From: Maricaulis sp.
GTDB lineage: Bacteria > Pseudomonadota > Alphaproteobacteria > Caulobacterales > Maricaulaceae
DNA length: 64,000 bases
Assembly: GCF_030149515.1 (NCBI RefSeq)
Contig: NZ_JASBRI010000022.1
Span: 248,001-312,000, forward strand
Reading direction: 5' to 3'
Shown here: piece by piece, positions 5,860-17,697 of the stretch
Layout: each line of letters begins with the position of its first letter
Position numbering within the stretch: the stretch's first letter is position 1
Made by a program: the position numbers and the translations under genes
Notes under the pieces: model-generated
Databases searched by the model: none
What the model was told of the DNA's origin: nothing
Seen by the model: only the letters and a program-made list of their open reading frames with translations

Positions 5860-8646
5860 ATGGCCATCACCAAGCCCGTCGACGAGACCTCCCACCTCTA
5901 TCTGATCGACGGGTCGGGCTATATTTTCCGGGCCTATCATGCGCTGCCGCCGCTGACCCGGTCGGACGGGACGCCGGTAGGCGCCGTACAGGGGTTCTGC
6001 AACATGCTGTGGAAGCTGCTGGAGGACCTCAAGGGCGAGGACGCACCCTCGCATCTGGCCGTGATCTTCGATCATTCCGGCAAGTCTTTCCGCAATGACC
6101 TTTACGACCTGTACAAGGCGAACCGGCCGCCGGCGCCGGAAGATCTGGTGCCGCAATTCACGCTGATCCGTGACGCCACGCGCGCCTTCGGCACGCCGTG
6201 CATCGAGCTGGAGAATTACGAGGCCGACGACATTATCGCCACCTATGCCCGACAGGCCGAAGCCAGGGGAGCCAAGGTGACCATCGTCTCCTCCGACAAG
6301 GATCTGATGCAACTGGTCACCGACAAGGTGGACATGTTTGACGCCATGAAGAACCGCCGCATCGAGGCCCCGGAAGTCTTCGAGAAGTTCGGCGTGGGAC
6401 CGGACAAGGTCATCGATATCCAGTCGCTGGCCGGCGACAGTGTGGACAATGTCCCCGGCGTGCCGGGTATAGGCGTCAAGACGGCCGCCCTCCTGATCAA
6501 CGAATATGGCGATCTCGACACGCTGCTGGAGCGGGCCGGCGAGATCAAACAGAAGGGGCGGCGCGAGAAACTCCTGGCCCATGCCGAGGATGCGCGCATT
6601 TCCCGGCAATTGGTGACGCTGAAGACGGACACGCCGGTGGTCGACGACATGGACGCCTTCGGCATCACCGATCCGGATGCGGAAACCCTGGTCAAATTCC
6701 TCAAAGAGATGGAATTCCGCACCTTCACCCGGAAAGTCGAGGAAGCGCTGGGCGGGCCGGCGGCCGACGAGACCGGCGATGCCACCGCGCCGATCGACCG
6801 CGAGGCCTATGAATGCGTCACCACGACGGAGCGGCTGAACGCCTGGATCGACAAGGCGCACCGGGCCGGGGTGATCGCCGTGGACACCGAGACGGATGCG
6901 CTCTCGGCGGCGGCATCGGGCCTGGTCGGCATATGCCTGGCCACGGCGCCGGGCGAGGCCTGCTATATTCCTCTGGCCCATGTCGACCCCAGTTCATCCG
7001 GCGACATGTTCGACACCGGCGAAAAGCCCGGCCAGATCCCGATGGACGAGGCGCTGGCGGCACTGAAACCCCTGCTGGAGGACCCGGGAGTTCTCAAGGT
7101 GGGGCAGAATTTCAAATACGATCTGGCCGTCCTCGCACGCTACGGCATCGAGGTTGCCCCCTATGACGACACGATGCTGATCTCCTACGTCATGGAGGCG
7201 GGCCTGCACGGGCATGGCATGGACGAGCTGGCCGAACTGCATCTGGGCCATGAATGCATCCCCTTCAAGGAGATCTGCGGGACCGGCAAGAACCAGATCA
7301 GTTTCGACAAGGTCGCCCTGGACAAGGCCACGCAATACGCCGCCGAGGACGCGGATGTGACGTTGCGCCTGTGGGAGTTGTTGAAACCGGCGCTGGTCGC
7401 GAAAAAGAAGGCCACGGTCTACGAGACGCTGGAACGGCCCATGGCCAAGGTGCTCGCCGACATGGAGCGTGCGGGCATCAAGGTCGATCCCGATCAGCTG
7501 CGCCAGTTGTCTTCCGACTTCGCCCGGAAGATGGCTGCCGCCGAGGCGGCCGCGCACAAGGCGGCCGGACGCGCGTTCAACGTTGCGTCACCGAAACAGA
7601 TCGGGGAAATCCTGTTTGGCGAGATGGGGCTGCCCGGCGGGAAAAAGACCAAGACGGGGGCCTGGTCGACCGATGTGACCGTGCTGGACCAGCTCGCCGC
7701 GGAGGGGCACGACCTGCCCGTCGCGCTGCTGGAGTACCGCCAGTTCGCCAAGCTGAAATCGACCTATTCCGACGCCCTGTTCGAGCACATCAATCCGGCC
7801 ACGAAACGCGTACACGGCTCGTTCTCGCTCGCGGCAACGACGACAGGGCGGCTCTCCTCGACCGAACCCAATCTGCAGAACATCCCGATCCGCACCGAGG
7901 AAGGCCGCAAGATCCGCGAAGTCTTCATCGCCGAGCCGGGCCATTGCCTGGTCGCGGCCGACTATTCCCAGATCGAGCTGCGCCTCCTGGCTCATATCGC
8001 CGATGTGGAGAGTCTGAAACAGGCCTTCAGGGACGGTGCCGACATCCACGCCATGACCGCGTCGGAAGTGTTCGGCGTGCCTGTGGAGGGCATGGACCCG
8101 ATGGTGCGCCGCAAGGCCAAGGCGATCAATTTCGGCGTCATCTACGGCATTTCCGCCTTCGGCCTGGCCAACCAGATCGACGTCTCGCGCGAGGAGGCCA
8201 AGGCCTTCATCGACGCCTATTTCGGGAAATTCCCCGGCATCGCCGATTACATGGACCGCATGAAGTCCGAGGTGAAGGAACGCGGACATGTCGAAACCGT
8301 TTTCGGCCGCCGCTGCCACTTTCCCTCGATCAAGGACAAGAACCCCAACATGCGCATGTTCGCGGAACGCCAGGCCATCAATGCGCCCATCCAGGGCTCT
8401 GCCGCCGACGTCATCCGCCGCGCCATGATCCGCATGGACGACGCCCTCAGGGCCGCCAGCCTGGATGCCAGGATGCTCCTCCAGGTGCACGACGAACTCG
8501 TCTTCGAAGTGCCGGAAAACCAGGCCGACGACCTGATCGCCCTGGCCTCAAAGGTGATGGGCGAGGCCTGCGCGCCGGCGGTGGAGCTCAGCGTGCCGCT
8601 GGAGGTGGATGCGAAGAAGGGGAAGAGCTGGGCGGAGGCGCATTAG
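5860..8646 (+). CDS. polA: DNA polymerase I
   Basis: A 928-residue family A polymerase with all three domains. The 5'-3' exonuclease/flap domain fills the first ~300 residues. The 3'-5' proofreading domain is intact, with DTETD near residue 342, NFKYD and YAAEDAD as ExoI-III. The polymerase domain has motif A DYSQIELR (D701), motif B RRKAKAINFGVIYG and motif C VHDE (H877-D878). It fills gaps left by RNA primers and repair. The start was set at the ATG at 5860 (MAITKP), behind AGAGGA; the track start at 5728 is upstream run-in. No gene is seen in the 233 bases between polA and the convergent gyrB. Confidence 0.98.
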   Translation: MAITKPVDETSHLYLIDGSGYIFRAYHALPPLTRSDGTPVGAVQGFCNMLWKLLEDLKGEDAPSHLAVIFDHSGKSFRNDLYDLYKANRPPAPEDLVPQFTLIRDATRAFGTPCIELENYEADDIIATYARQAEARGAKVTIVSSDKDLMQLVTDKVDMFDAMKNRRIEAPEVFEKFGVGPDKVIDIQSLAGDSVDNVPGVPGIGVKTAALLINEYGDLDTLLERAGEIKQKGRREKLLAHAEDARISRQLVTLKTDTPVVDDMDAFGITDPDAETLVKFLKEMEFRTFTRKVEEALGGPAADETGDATAPIDREAYECVTTTERLNAWIDKAHRAGVIAVDTETDALSAAASGLVGICLATAPGEACYIPLAHVDPSSSGDMFDTGEKPGQIPMDEALAALKPLLEDPGVLKVGQNFKYDLAVLARYGIEVAPYDDTMLISYVMEAGLHGHGMDELAELHLGHECIPFKEICGTGKNQISFDKVALDKATQYAAEDADVTLRLWELLKPALVAKKKATVYETLERPMAKVLADMERAGIKVDPDQLRQLSSDFARKMAAAEAAAHKAAGRAFNVASPKQIGEILFGEMGLPGGKKTKTGAWSTDVTVLDQLAAEGHDLPVALLEYRQFAKLKSTYSDALFEHINPATKRVHGSFSLAATTTGRLSSTEPNLQNIPIRTEEGRKIREVFIAEPGHCLVAADYSQIELRLLAHIADVESLKQAFRDGADIHAMTASEVFGVPVEGMDPMVRRKAKAINFGVIYGISAFGLANQIDVSREEAKAFIDAYFGKFPGIADYMDRMKSEVKERGHVETVFGRRCHFPSIKDKNPNMRMFAERQAINAPIQGSAADVIRRAMIRMDDALRAASLDARMLLQVHDELVFEVPENQADDLIALASKVMGEACAPAVELSVPLEVDAKKGKSWAEAH

Positions 8647-8879
8647 GGGGCGAATTGGGATAGCGGACGCATCGGCCGGAGACACGCCCTTTCCGGCCTG
8701 CGCATTTTTCCCGGAAGTGCGTGAGCGCTATCCGGGACCTCCCGGTCGAGGGCCCGGGCGAAGCGGTCGCGCAGGAGATCCCGGCTCTTCGGCCGGCAAG
8801 GGGGCTGGTGCCAGGGGCAGCTGCCCTGGTGAAGGCCGCCGGAACCTTCTCCCCGCCAGAGGCGGAGCGGTAACGCCCC

Positions 8880-11294
<2,415 letters not shown>

Positions 11295-11313
11295 TCACCG
11301 GCCGGTGACCACT

Positions 11314-11345
11314 CGCGCGCACACGCGCGCGCACGTACGCGCGCA
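11314..11345. repeat. 32-bp alternating purine-pyrimidine tract upstream of gyrB
   Basis: CGCGCGCACACGCGCGCGCACGTACGCGCGCA-type sequence in which purine and pyrimidine alternate strictly for 32 bases, mostly CG and CA/TG steps. Such tracts are the classic sequence able to adopt left-handed Z-DNA under negative supercoiling. It lies between the VTT protein stop and the gyrB start, in the likely gyrB promoter region. Confidence 0.75.
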
Positions 11346-11360
11346 AGGCGTCCGGCCCCG

Positions 11361-12068
11361 CTAGACGGGCGGTTTCGTACCGAAACGGCGCCTCATCCAG
11401 CCGCGGCCGATAACCCCGATCAGGACCAGCAGGAGGATCGCCCCGCCCAGAGTGATCCAGGCCTGCGCACCGGCGCCCGACAGACCCAGGATCGCCGCAT
11501 GGCTGGCAAAGGCGATGAGCGCCATTTTCGGGACCGAGCCGACCGCCGTGCCGGCGATGAAATCGCGAAATCGCATCGGTGTGCAGCCGGCAACGAGATT
11601 GATGACGATGGACGGCAGGGTCGGCACCAGGCGGATCGCTGCGCTTGTCCAGAAACCGTGCCGGGCCAGCTCGTCCATGACGATGGCGGCATCGGGGCCG
11701 GCATGGCGGTCGACCCAGCCCGCGCCCAGACGGCGGCCGATGGCGAAGCCCAGGGCGCAGGCGAGGATCTTGCCGATCCAGCTGTAGGCAAACCCGGCCC
11801 AGGGCCCGAAGCCGGCCACCAGGGCTGCGATCAGCACGGCCTGCGGCGTGCCCAGCGTGATCAGGGCGACGAAAACCAGCACCGCCAGCGGCGGCGCCCA
11901 GGGATGACGGCCCAGCGCCGCGAGCCCGTCGAGCAGGCGATCCAGGGTTTCAGCCGGCAGCAGCAGCGTGGCAAACCCGCCCAGGGAAAACAGGGCAATC
12001 AGCGCGGCAAGACCGGCCGCCCGGCCCGGATGGCGTTTGAGCGCCGCGGCCAGGCCCTGCCCGATCAT
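11361..12068 (-). CDS. VTT-domain (TVP38/TMEM64 family) membrane protein
   Basis: A 235-residue membrane protein with about six hydrophobic segments. The central stretch with GTPQAVLIAALVAGFGPWAGFAY and RLVPTLPSIVINLVAGCTPMRFRDFIAGTAVGSVPK is the VTT/SNARE-associated domain found in DedA-like and TVP38 proteins, which are proposed lipid scramblases or flippases. It is the last gene of a three-gene run after two glycosyltransferases and overlaps the upstream gene by ATGA, so a joint role in lipid or envelope modification is likely (inference). Confidence 0.88.
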   Translation of the reverse strand: MIGQGLAAALKRHPGRAAGLAALIALFSLGGFATLLLPAETLDRLLDGLAALGRHPWAPPLAVLVFVALITLGTPQAVLIAALVAGFGPWAGFAYSWIGKILACALGFAIGRRLGAGWVDRHAGPDAAIVMDELARHGFWTSAAIRLVPTLPSIVINLVAGCTPMRFRDFIAGTAVGSVPKMALIAFASHAAILGLSGAGAQAWITLGGAILLLVLIGVIGRGWMRRRFGTKPPV

Positions 12069-13729
12069 TGCGCCGGATCGGGTGCGGTTGCGCGGTAGAG
12101 CGTCAGCCGCATGGTGTCGCCGTTGGAATAATTCTGCCCCTCGATCCGTCCGGCCCCGGCGAGGTCCAGCCCCAGTTCCGAAGCCCGGGCGAGGAAGGGA
12201 TCCGCCTCGCTGTCGTCGATCAGGGCCAGGCGGCAGGCCGTGTCCTGCGCCAGCCGGTCGGCGGCCTCGGCCGGGCTCGACGCGAGGTAGGTGTCATAGG
12301 GGCCATGGCGATAGACCAGGCTGGGCTCGCGATAGGCCGAGGTGACGAGCATGGTGTCCGGGCAGGGCCGCACCGCCTCGACGGCCACGACGATGCGCGG
12401 GGTCAGCCACAGGGTTTCCAGCCGCGGCAGTGCGCCGGCGTAGATGGTGACCATCGCGATGACACCGGCCGCAACACCGCTGACCAGGGCCGGCATGGCC
12501 CGGCGCAGGACCAGGAAGGCAAGGGCGGCCGCGGCAGCCAGGAAGACCAGCACGCCGGCCACGGCCAGGAGCGGCGGCAGATAGCCTTCCGACCAGTGAA
12601 CGCCGGCCGGCCCCAGCGCCGCAATCAGCGCACTGGCAGCCAGCCAGACGGCCGCATAGAGCCCGGCCCCGGTACGCACCCAGAGCGGGCTTTTCTCGCG
12701 CCCCGAAAACAGCGCCACCGCCGCCAGGCAGGCCATCGCCGGATAGACCGGCATGACGTAGTGCGGGAGTTTCGTGGCGATCAGCTCGTAGGCGATCCAG
12801 GCCGGCACGATCCAGGCGATGAGATAGCGCACCGCCGCCTCGCGCCGGTGCTGCCAGACCCAGTATCCGGCGAAGACGACGAACAGGGAGGCGGGCCAGA
12901 AGGTCAGCGAAAAGACGCCCAGATAATAGCCGAAGGGGCCGGAATGGGATTGCTGGCTCTCGCCGACCTTGCCCATCATGCTGTCGCCGACGGCTTCGGC
13001 ATAAAACGCGCCGTCCGAGACGATGCCGATCGCGACATACCAGGGCAGGGCAATCGCCAGGAACAGCGGCACGCCCCACAACGGCTTGAGCTGGAGCATC
13101 CAGCGGGCACGGCGGTCCCAAAGACCCAGGGCCAGAAGGGTGAGGCCGACGAAGAGCATGATGATCGGACCCTTGATCATCATGCCCGCCCCCAGCGCGG
13201 CCCAGAACAGGGCCGGGCGCCACCAATGGCCTTCGGGCCGGAGATAGATGCGCAACAGGCCCAGATGAGCCGCCGTTATCGTGGCCAGGAGGACGGCATC
13301 GGTCTTGGCGATGCGCGCCTCGAAACCCACGGCAAACCCGGTCGCCAGGAAGAGGGCGGCAGCGATACCGGCCGTCCGGCCGAACAGGTGCGCGCCGATA
13401 GCGCCGGTCATCAGCACCGCCGCCAGAATGCCCAGAAAGGAGGGAATGCGGTGCACCGCGATGAGCCGGTCCTCGCCGGTACCGGCCAAGCTCACCGAGA
13501 TCGCCTGCAGCCAGTAGATGCCTGCGGGCTGGAGGTGACGCGGCTGGTCCTGGAAACGGATATCGATGTAGTCGCCGCTTTCCAGCATCTGCGTGGTGGC
13601 GACGGCATAGCGGGACTCGTCCCGGTCGACCGGCGGCAGGCCGGCAATACCCGGCAGCAGGACGGCACAGGCCAGAAGGACGACGATCAGCCAGTCCTTC
13701 CAGACCAGGCGTTCGCCGGCCGGGATCAC
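12065..13729 (-). CDS. GT-C glycosyltransferase, ArnT-like (PMT/GT83 family)
   Basis: A 554-residue polytopic protein. The first periplasmic loop has DRDESRYAVATTQMLESGDYI and the later PAGIYWLQ, the hallmark acidic motif and aromatic stretch of ArnT-type enzymes that move a sugar from an undecaprenyl carrier to lipid A or another acceptor. About eleven membrane segments fill the middle and a soluble domain closes the protein. The start is the GTG at 13729, whose GTGA overlaps the stop of the GT2 gene; the track ORF to 14260 reads that gene in the wrong frame. The actual sugar and acceptor are unknown. Confidence 0.88.
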   Translation of the reverse strand: MIPAGERLVWKDWLIVVLLACAVLLPGIAGLPPVDRDESRYAVATTQMLESGDYIDIRFQDQPRHLQPAGIYWLQAISVSLAGTGEDRLIAVHRIPSFLGILAAVLMTGAIGAHLFGRTAGIAAALFLATGFAVGFEARIAKTDAVLLATITAAHLGLLRIYLRPEGHWWRPALFWAALGAGMMIKGPIIMLFVGLTLLALGLWDRRARWMLQLKPLWGVPLFLAIALPWYVAIGIVSDGAFYAEAVGDSMMGKVGESQQSHSGPFGYYLGVFSLTFWPASLFVVFAGYWVWQHRREAAVRYLIAWIVPAWIAYELIATKLPHYVMPVYPAMACLAAVALFSGREKSPLWVRTGAGLYAAVWLAASALIAALGPAGVHWSEGYLPPLLAVAGVLVFLAAAAALAFLVLRRAMPALVSGVAAGVIAMVTIYAGALPRLETLWLTPRIVVAVEAVRPCPDTMLVTSAYREPSLVYRHGPYDTYLASSPAEAADRLAQDTACRLALIDDSEADPFLARASELGLDLAGAGRIEGQNYSNGDTMRLTLYRATAPDPAQ

Positions 13730-14514
13730 GCGCCCGGCCCTTTCGGCTGACGCTCTTCGATCCGTCCGGGAGCCCGGGTGCGCCGGACCAGCCAGATCAC
13801 GCCCATCGTGTCGAAAATCCCGACCAGGGCCCGGCCCCAATTGGTGTATTTCGACGACCCGGCGGCACGCGCCCGGTGCTTGACCGGATGATTGATCAGC
13901 GGATGGCCGTAGCGCTGGAACAGGGCCGGCAGGAAGCGGTGCATGCCCTCGAAACAGGGCAGGAGAAGAAAGCTGTCGCGATGAAACACTTTCACGCCGC
14001 AGCCGGTGTCCGGGCAATGATCGCCCAGCACCCAGGAACGGAATCCGTTGGCGATGCGCGTAGCGATGAGGCGCGAGAGCGGATCGTCGCGGCGCACCCG
14101 TGTGCCCGCGACCAGCGGCGCCAGCCCCTCGCCCGACCAGGCCTTGTCCAGCATGTCGGGCAGGTCGTCCGGATCGTTCTGGCCGTCCCCGTCCAGCGTG
14201 GCGATCCAGGGCGCACGGGCAGCCAGCACGCCGGACCGCACGGCCTGGGACTTGCCGCAACGCCTGTCATGGCGCACGAGCCGGACACGCGGATCCCGGC
14301 CGGCGATATCCTGCAGAATCTGCGGTGTCGCATCCGCGGACCCGTCATCGACAAAGACGATCTCGAACGCGCCTGCGCGCTCCATGCCGCGCAGGGTTTC
14401 CTCGCACACGGCGGCAACATTCTCGGCCTCGTCGAGCACGGCGATGACGACGCTCGCGCGCAGCGGCGTATCCGCGTGCGAAGGGCGACGGTAGTCCGTC
14501 GTCGGCTCGCTCAT
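13726..14514 (-). CDS. GT2 family glycosyltransferase (dolichol-phosphate-mannose synthase-like)
   Basis: A 262-residue GT-A fold enzyme. VVIAVLDEAENV opens the nucleotide-binding fold, and FVDDGSADAT and TLDGDGQNDPDD are the two metal/nucleotide aspartate motifs. The layout matches DPM1/ArnC-type enzymes that charge a polyprenyl phosphate with a sugar. The following ArnT-like gene would use that product, so the pair probably forms a lipid-linked sugar donor and transfer module. The start is the ATG at 14514; a longer frame to 14664 lacks support. Confidence 0.9.
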   Translation of the reverse strand: MSEPTTDYRRPSHADTPLRASVVIAVLDEAENVAAVCEETLRGMERAGAFEIVFVDDGSADATPQILQDIAGRDPRVRLVRHDRRCGKSQAVRSGVLAARAPWIATLDGDGQNDPDDLPDMLDKAWSGEGLAPLVAGTRVRRDDPLSRLIATRIANGFRSWVLGDHCPDTGCGVKVFHRDSFLLLPCFEGMHRFLPALFQRYGHPLINHPVKHRARAAGSSKYTNWGRALVGIFDTMGVIWLVRRTRAPGRIEERQPKGPGA

Positions 14515-14608
14515 GATGTCCCGGTCCCCAAGCCGCGAACCGCCCTCACGCGGTTCAGATGGCGGCAACTTCGCATTGCCCGCGCCCGGCAACAAGCCAT
14601 CACCGCCG

Positions 14609-15235
14609 TCACCGGGCGAACAGAAGCAGAAGCGCGATTCCCGCCATGACGCAGCCGGTGACAATGTCCGCTCCGCGCCGCACGGTAGGGGTAACCAGCC
14701 ATTGGCGCGCCCGGTGGGCGCCGGCGATATAGGCGCCCGCCGTCAGCACGGCGAGCACGGCCATGATGGCCAGCATCAGCGCATAGGTCAGCGGGGTGAT
14801 CTCCGCCAGCGGCACAAAGGCCGGTACCAGGGTGAGGTAGAAGACGATGGGTTTGGGGTTGGACAGCGGCATCGCCACGCCGGCGACATAGGTCGCCGCC
14901 CAGGAGCGTTTCGATCCCGCCCTGAAGACCGGCCTGGGCCGCGCCCCGGTCCAGGCACTCCAGAAGGCGCGATAGGCCATCCAGGACAGATAGGCCACGC
15001 CGACAAGCTTGGCCGCCAGCCAGAAAGCGCCCAGTTGCGTGGCCAGCGCAGACAGTCCGGTCACGGCCAGGGTGAACCAGAACATGTCGCCGGTGAGAAT
15101 GCCCACACCATACATTGCCGCATGCCAGGGCCCGGCATCCAGCGTCCGCGCGATCATCGCCGCTATACCGGGGCCGGGCGTGACAAAAAGCACCAGCAGC
15201 GCACCGGCGAACAGGAGGAGGTTTTCCGGGGTCAT
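14609..15235 (-). CDS. LysE/RhtB family exporter
   Basis: A 208-residue protein with about six hydrophobic segments. The N-terminal FVTPGPGIAAMIARTL and the mid-protein motif PLSNPKPIVFYLTLVPAFV are typical of LysE/RhtB amino-acid exporters. The ATG at 15235 overlaps the recF stop as ATGA; the track start at 15505 is inside recF in another frame. Substrate unknown. It is co-directional and coupled with recF, which is unusual company. Confidence 0.9.
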   Translation of the reverse strand: MTPENLLLFAGALLVLFVTPGPGIAAMIARTLDAGPWHAAMYGVGILTGDMFWFTLAVTGLSALATQLGAFWLAAKLVGVAYLSWMAYRAFWSAWTGARPRPVFRAGSKRSWAATYVAGVAMPLSNPKPIVFYLTLVPAFVPLAEITPLTYALMLAIMAVLAVLTAGAYIAGAHRARQWLVTPTVRRGADIVTGCVMAGIALLLLFAR

Positions 15236-16407
15236 GGCTGCGCCGTCACAGTCGCCGCATCGATCTCGAAATACTGGATTCCGGCGCCGAAGGGTTCGAA
15301 CAGCACGCGCTCCACCCCGGTCAGCCAGGCCTGCGATCCGGTCGCCAGGATTTCCCGGGCGAGGCCCTCGCGCCGTGCCGCATCGAGATGGGCGCAGGCC
15401 TCGTCGAGAAGGAGAAGCGGCGCGGCGCCGTACTGCCGCCCCAGTGCACGGGCCTGCGCCAGGGCCAGGGTGAGGATCAGGGCTTTCTGCTCGCCGGTCG
15501 AACAATCCCCGGCCGGCCGATCCTTGCCGCGATGGCGGGCGACGAGTTCCGTGCGGTGCGGTCCGGGCGTCAGCGTCCGGCCGGCGGCCGCATCCCGGGA
15601 CCGTCCCTCGCGCAGGGCCTGGGCGAACCGGTCTTCCGCCGTGCCGGCATCCAGCCCCCCGGCCAGGCCGGCTTCCACCGCCCCGTCCAGGGCAAGGTCG
15701 GCCTGCGGAAAGGCCCCTTCGGGACGGGCATCGATCTCGCCCTGCAAACGGATCAGGGCCTCCAGGCGCGCCGCGGCCATTGCCACCCCGTGGCCGGCCA
15801 TTTCGGTTTCCAGCGCATCCAGCCAGGCCGGATCGGCGCGCCCCTCGTCCAGCAGGCGCTGACGCCGTGTACGAACCTTGTCGTAGGCGCTGGCGGCTTC
15901 GGCGTGGGCGGGATCGGCGGAGTAGACCAGGCGGTCGAAGAATTTCAGCCGGTCGCCCCGCGGCCCGGCGAAGAGCCTGTCCTGGGCCGGGGTCAGCCAG
16001 ATCATCGGCAGAAGGCGCGCCAGCTGGCCCTGGGGCGCAGGCTGGCCGTCGATCCGCGTCTGCCTGCGGCCGCCCTCTCCCGAACCGACACCCAGGCGGA
16101 CCGCGCCCTCGCGGGTTTGCGCTTCGGCAAAGACGGCCCAGTTCGCCGCCGCGCCCTCATCGCTCTTGCGGACGACGGCATCGGCCCCGGCCGAACGCAG
16201 GCCGCGGCCCGGGGCCAGGAAGGAAACGGCTTCGAGAAGATTGGTCTTGCCGGAACCATTGGCGCCGTAGAGGGCCACAGGGACGGCTTCGAGCTCGAGA
16301 TCGAGCAGGGCATAGCCGCGAAAATCGGTCAGCCGCAAACGACGAACCGCCGCAGGCGGAACCGGCGGCGGCGTCATCTCGTCGTATCCGGCGGGCCCGT
16401 GCGTCAC
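15232..16407 (-). CDS. recF: DNA replication/repair protein RecF
   Basis: A 391-residue SMC-like ATPase that loads RecA at gaps with RecO and RecR. LTDFRGYALLDLELE is the conserved N-terminal strand, Walker A is GANGSGKTNLLEA, the signature motif is CSTGEQKAL and Walker B is LLLLDEACAHLD. Two starts are possible: the GTG at 16407, whose GTGA overlaps the dnaN stop, or the ATG at 16377, which gives a leader of more usual length. The overlap argues for coupling to dnaN, so the longer form is listed. Confidence 0.95.
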   Translation of the reverse strand: MTHGPAGYDEMTPPPVPPAAVRRLRLTDFRGYALLDLELEAVPVALYGANGSGKTNLLEAVSFLAPGRGLRSAGADAVVRKSDEGAAANWAVFAEAQTREGAVRLGVGSGEGGRRQTRIDGQPAPQGQLARLLPMIWLTPAQDRLFAGPRGDRLKFFDRLVYSADPAHAEAASAYDKVRTRRQRLLDEGRADPAWLDALETEMAGHGVAMAAARLEALIRLQGEIDARPEGAFPQADLALDGAVEAGLAGGLDAGTAEDRFAQALREGRSRDAAAGRTLTPGPHRTELVARHRGKDRPAGDCSTGEQKALILTLALAQARALGRQYGAAPLLLLDEACAHLDAARREGLAREILATGSQAWLTGVERVLFEPFGAGIQYFEIDAATVTAQP

Positions 16408-17522
16408 ACCCTGAGCGGCATCAGCACGTAGAGCGCATCGGGATCGCCGCTGTCGGTGACCAGCGCCGGCGAGGCGGCGTCGGCAAAGTGGAAGCGGGCT
16501 TCCTCGCCCTCGATCTGGCCGGCGACGTCCAGCATGTAGCGGGCGTTGAAGCCGATGGCGAAGCCTTCATCCGTATACGACACGGCCAGTTCCTCCTCGG
16601 CCTGGCCGCTTTCCGGATTGTTCACGGCCAGGGTCAGCGAGTCCTCGCCAAGGGTGAGCTTCACCGAGCGCGACTTCTCCACCGAGATGGTGGCGACGCG
16701 GTCGACAGCTTCGGCAAAGCGCTTGTTCTCCACCGCCATCAGGCGTGTATTGCCGCGCGGGATGACACGCTCATAGTCCGGGAAGGCGCCGTCGATCAGT
16801 TTCGAGGTGAGGACCGCCCGGCCGAGCCGGAAGCGGATCTTGCCCTCGGAGACGGACACTTCGACCTCTTCACCGGCATCCTCGAGCAGGCGGCGGACTT
16901 CCTGCACCGTCTTGCGCGGCACGATCACGCCGGGCATGCCCGCCGCGCCCTCGGGCAGGTCGATCTCGGCGAGCGCCAGGCGGACGCCATCCGTGGCCAC
17001 GGCGCGCAGGGTCTTGCGGCCATCCTCCTCGGCGGCATGCAGGTGGATACCGTTGAGGTAATAGCGCGTCTCCTCGGTGGAGATGGCGAAACGCGTCTTG
17101 TCGATCAGCCGCGCCAGCTCGTTCGCCGGGACCGAGAAACGGTGTTCGAGATCCTCGGTCGGCATGACCGGGAAGTCACCCGGAGGCAGGGATGGCAGGG
17201 AGAAGTTGGACCGGCCGGCCTTGAGCGTCAGCCGCGGGTCGCCGCCATTCATCTCCAGGGTCACATCGGCCCCGTCGGGCAGTTTGCGCGTGATGTCGTA
17301 GAGCGTGTGCGCGGGGGCCGTGACCAGGCCCTCGCCATCGCATTGCGCATCGGTGGTTTCCAGGATCTCGATGTCGAGATCGGTGGCGGCGAAACTGGCT
17401 CCGTCAGGGCCCGCCGAGATCAGCACATTGGACAGGATCGGAATGGTGTTGCGCTTTTCGACGACGGCCTGAACATGGCCCAGGGCCTTCAGGAGCGTGG
17501 CGCGCTCGATCGTCAGCTTCAT
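16404..17522 (-). CDS. dnaN: DNA polymerase III beta subunit (sliding clamp)
   Basis: A 372-residue clamp with the triplicated beta-clamp fold. The N-terminal MKLTIERATLLKALGHVQAVVEKRNTIPILSNVLI and the C-terminal DALYVLMPLRV ending in MPLR are family signatures; the MPLR tail forms part of the cleft that binds polymerase and other partners. It lies between dnaA (175 bases upstream) and recF (4-base overlap) in the conserved order dnaA-dnaN-recF. Confidence 0.98.
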   Translation of the reverse strand: MKLTIERATLLKALGHVQAVVEKRNTIPILSNVLISAGPDGASFAATDLDIEILETTDAQCDGEGLVTAPAHTLYDITRKLPDGADVTLEMNGGDPRLTLKAGRSNFSLPSLPPGDFPVMPTEDLEHRFSVPANELARLIDKTRFAISTEETRYYLNGIHLHAAEEDGRKTLRAVATDGVRLALAEIDLPEGAAGMPGVIVPRKTVQEVRRLLEDAGEEVEVSVSEGKIRFRLGRAVLTSKLIDGAFPDYERVIPRGNTRLMAVENKRFAEAVDRVATISVEKSRSVKLTLGEDSLTLAVNNPESGQAEEELAVSYTDEGFAIGFNARYMLDVAGQIEGEEARFHFADAASPALVTDSGDPDALYVLMPLRV

Positions 17523-17697
17523 GTCTCGCGTTCCGCTTTCAACGTTTTCGACATCGACGTCTGTTTGGACGGCACTGCGGGCTTGTCACCCGCGGCGCAA
17601 ATCAGGGTGGGTCAAAGAGGATACATGAAAACGCGCGTTCGCAAGAGATTTCTCCAGCGTCCGCGCGTTCCCCTTGGGCATCGTGAAGCGCCGGGCG

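Noticed and set aside
7254-8663. 469-residue plus-strand ORF inside polA
   Set aside because: Out-of-frame shadow of the polymerase domain of PolA; low-complexity RGHQ-rich translation.
12065-14260. 731-residue form of the ArnT-like protein
   Set aside because: The extra N-terminal ~177 residues read the GT2 gene in another frame; the GTG at 13729 overlaps the GT2 stop and begins the membrane protein.
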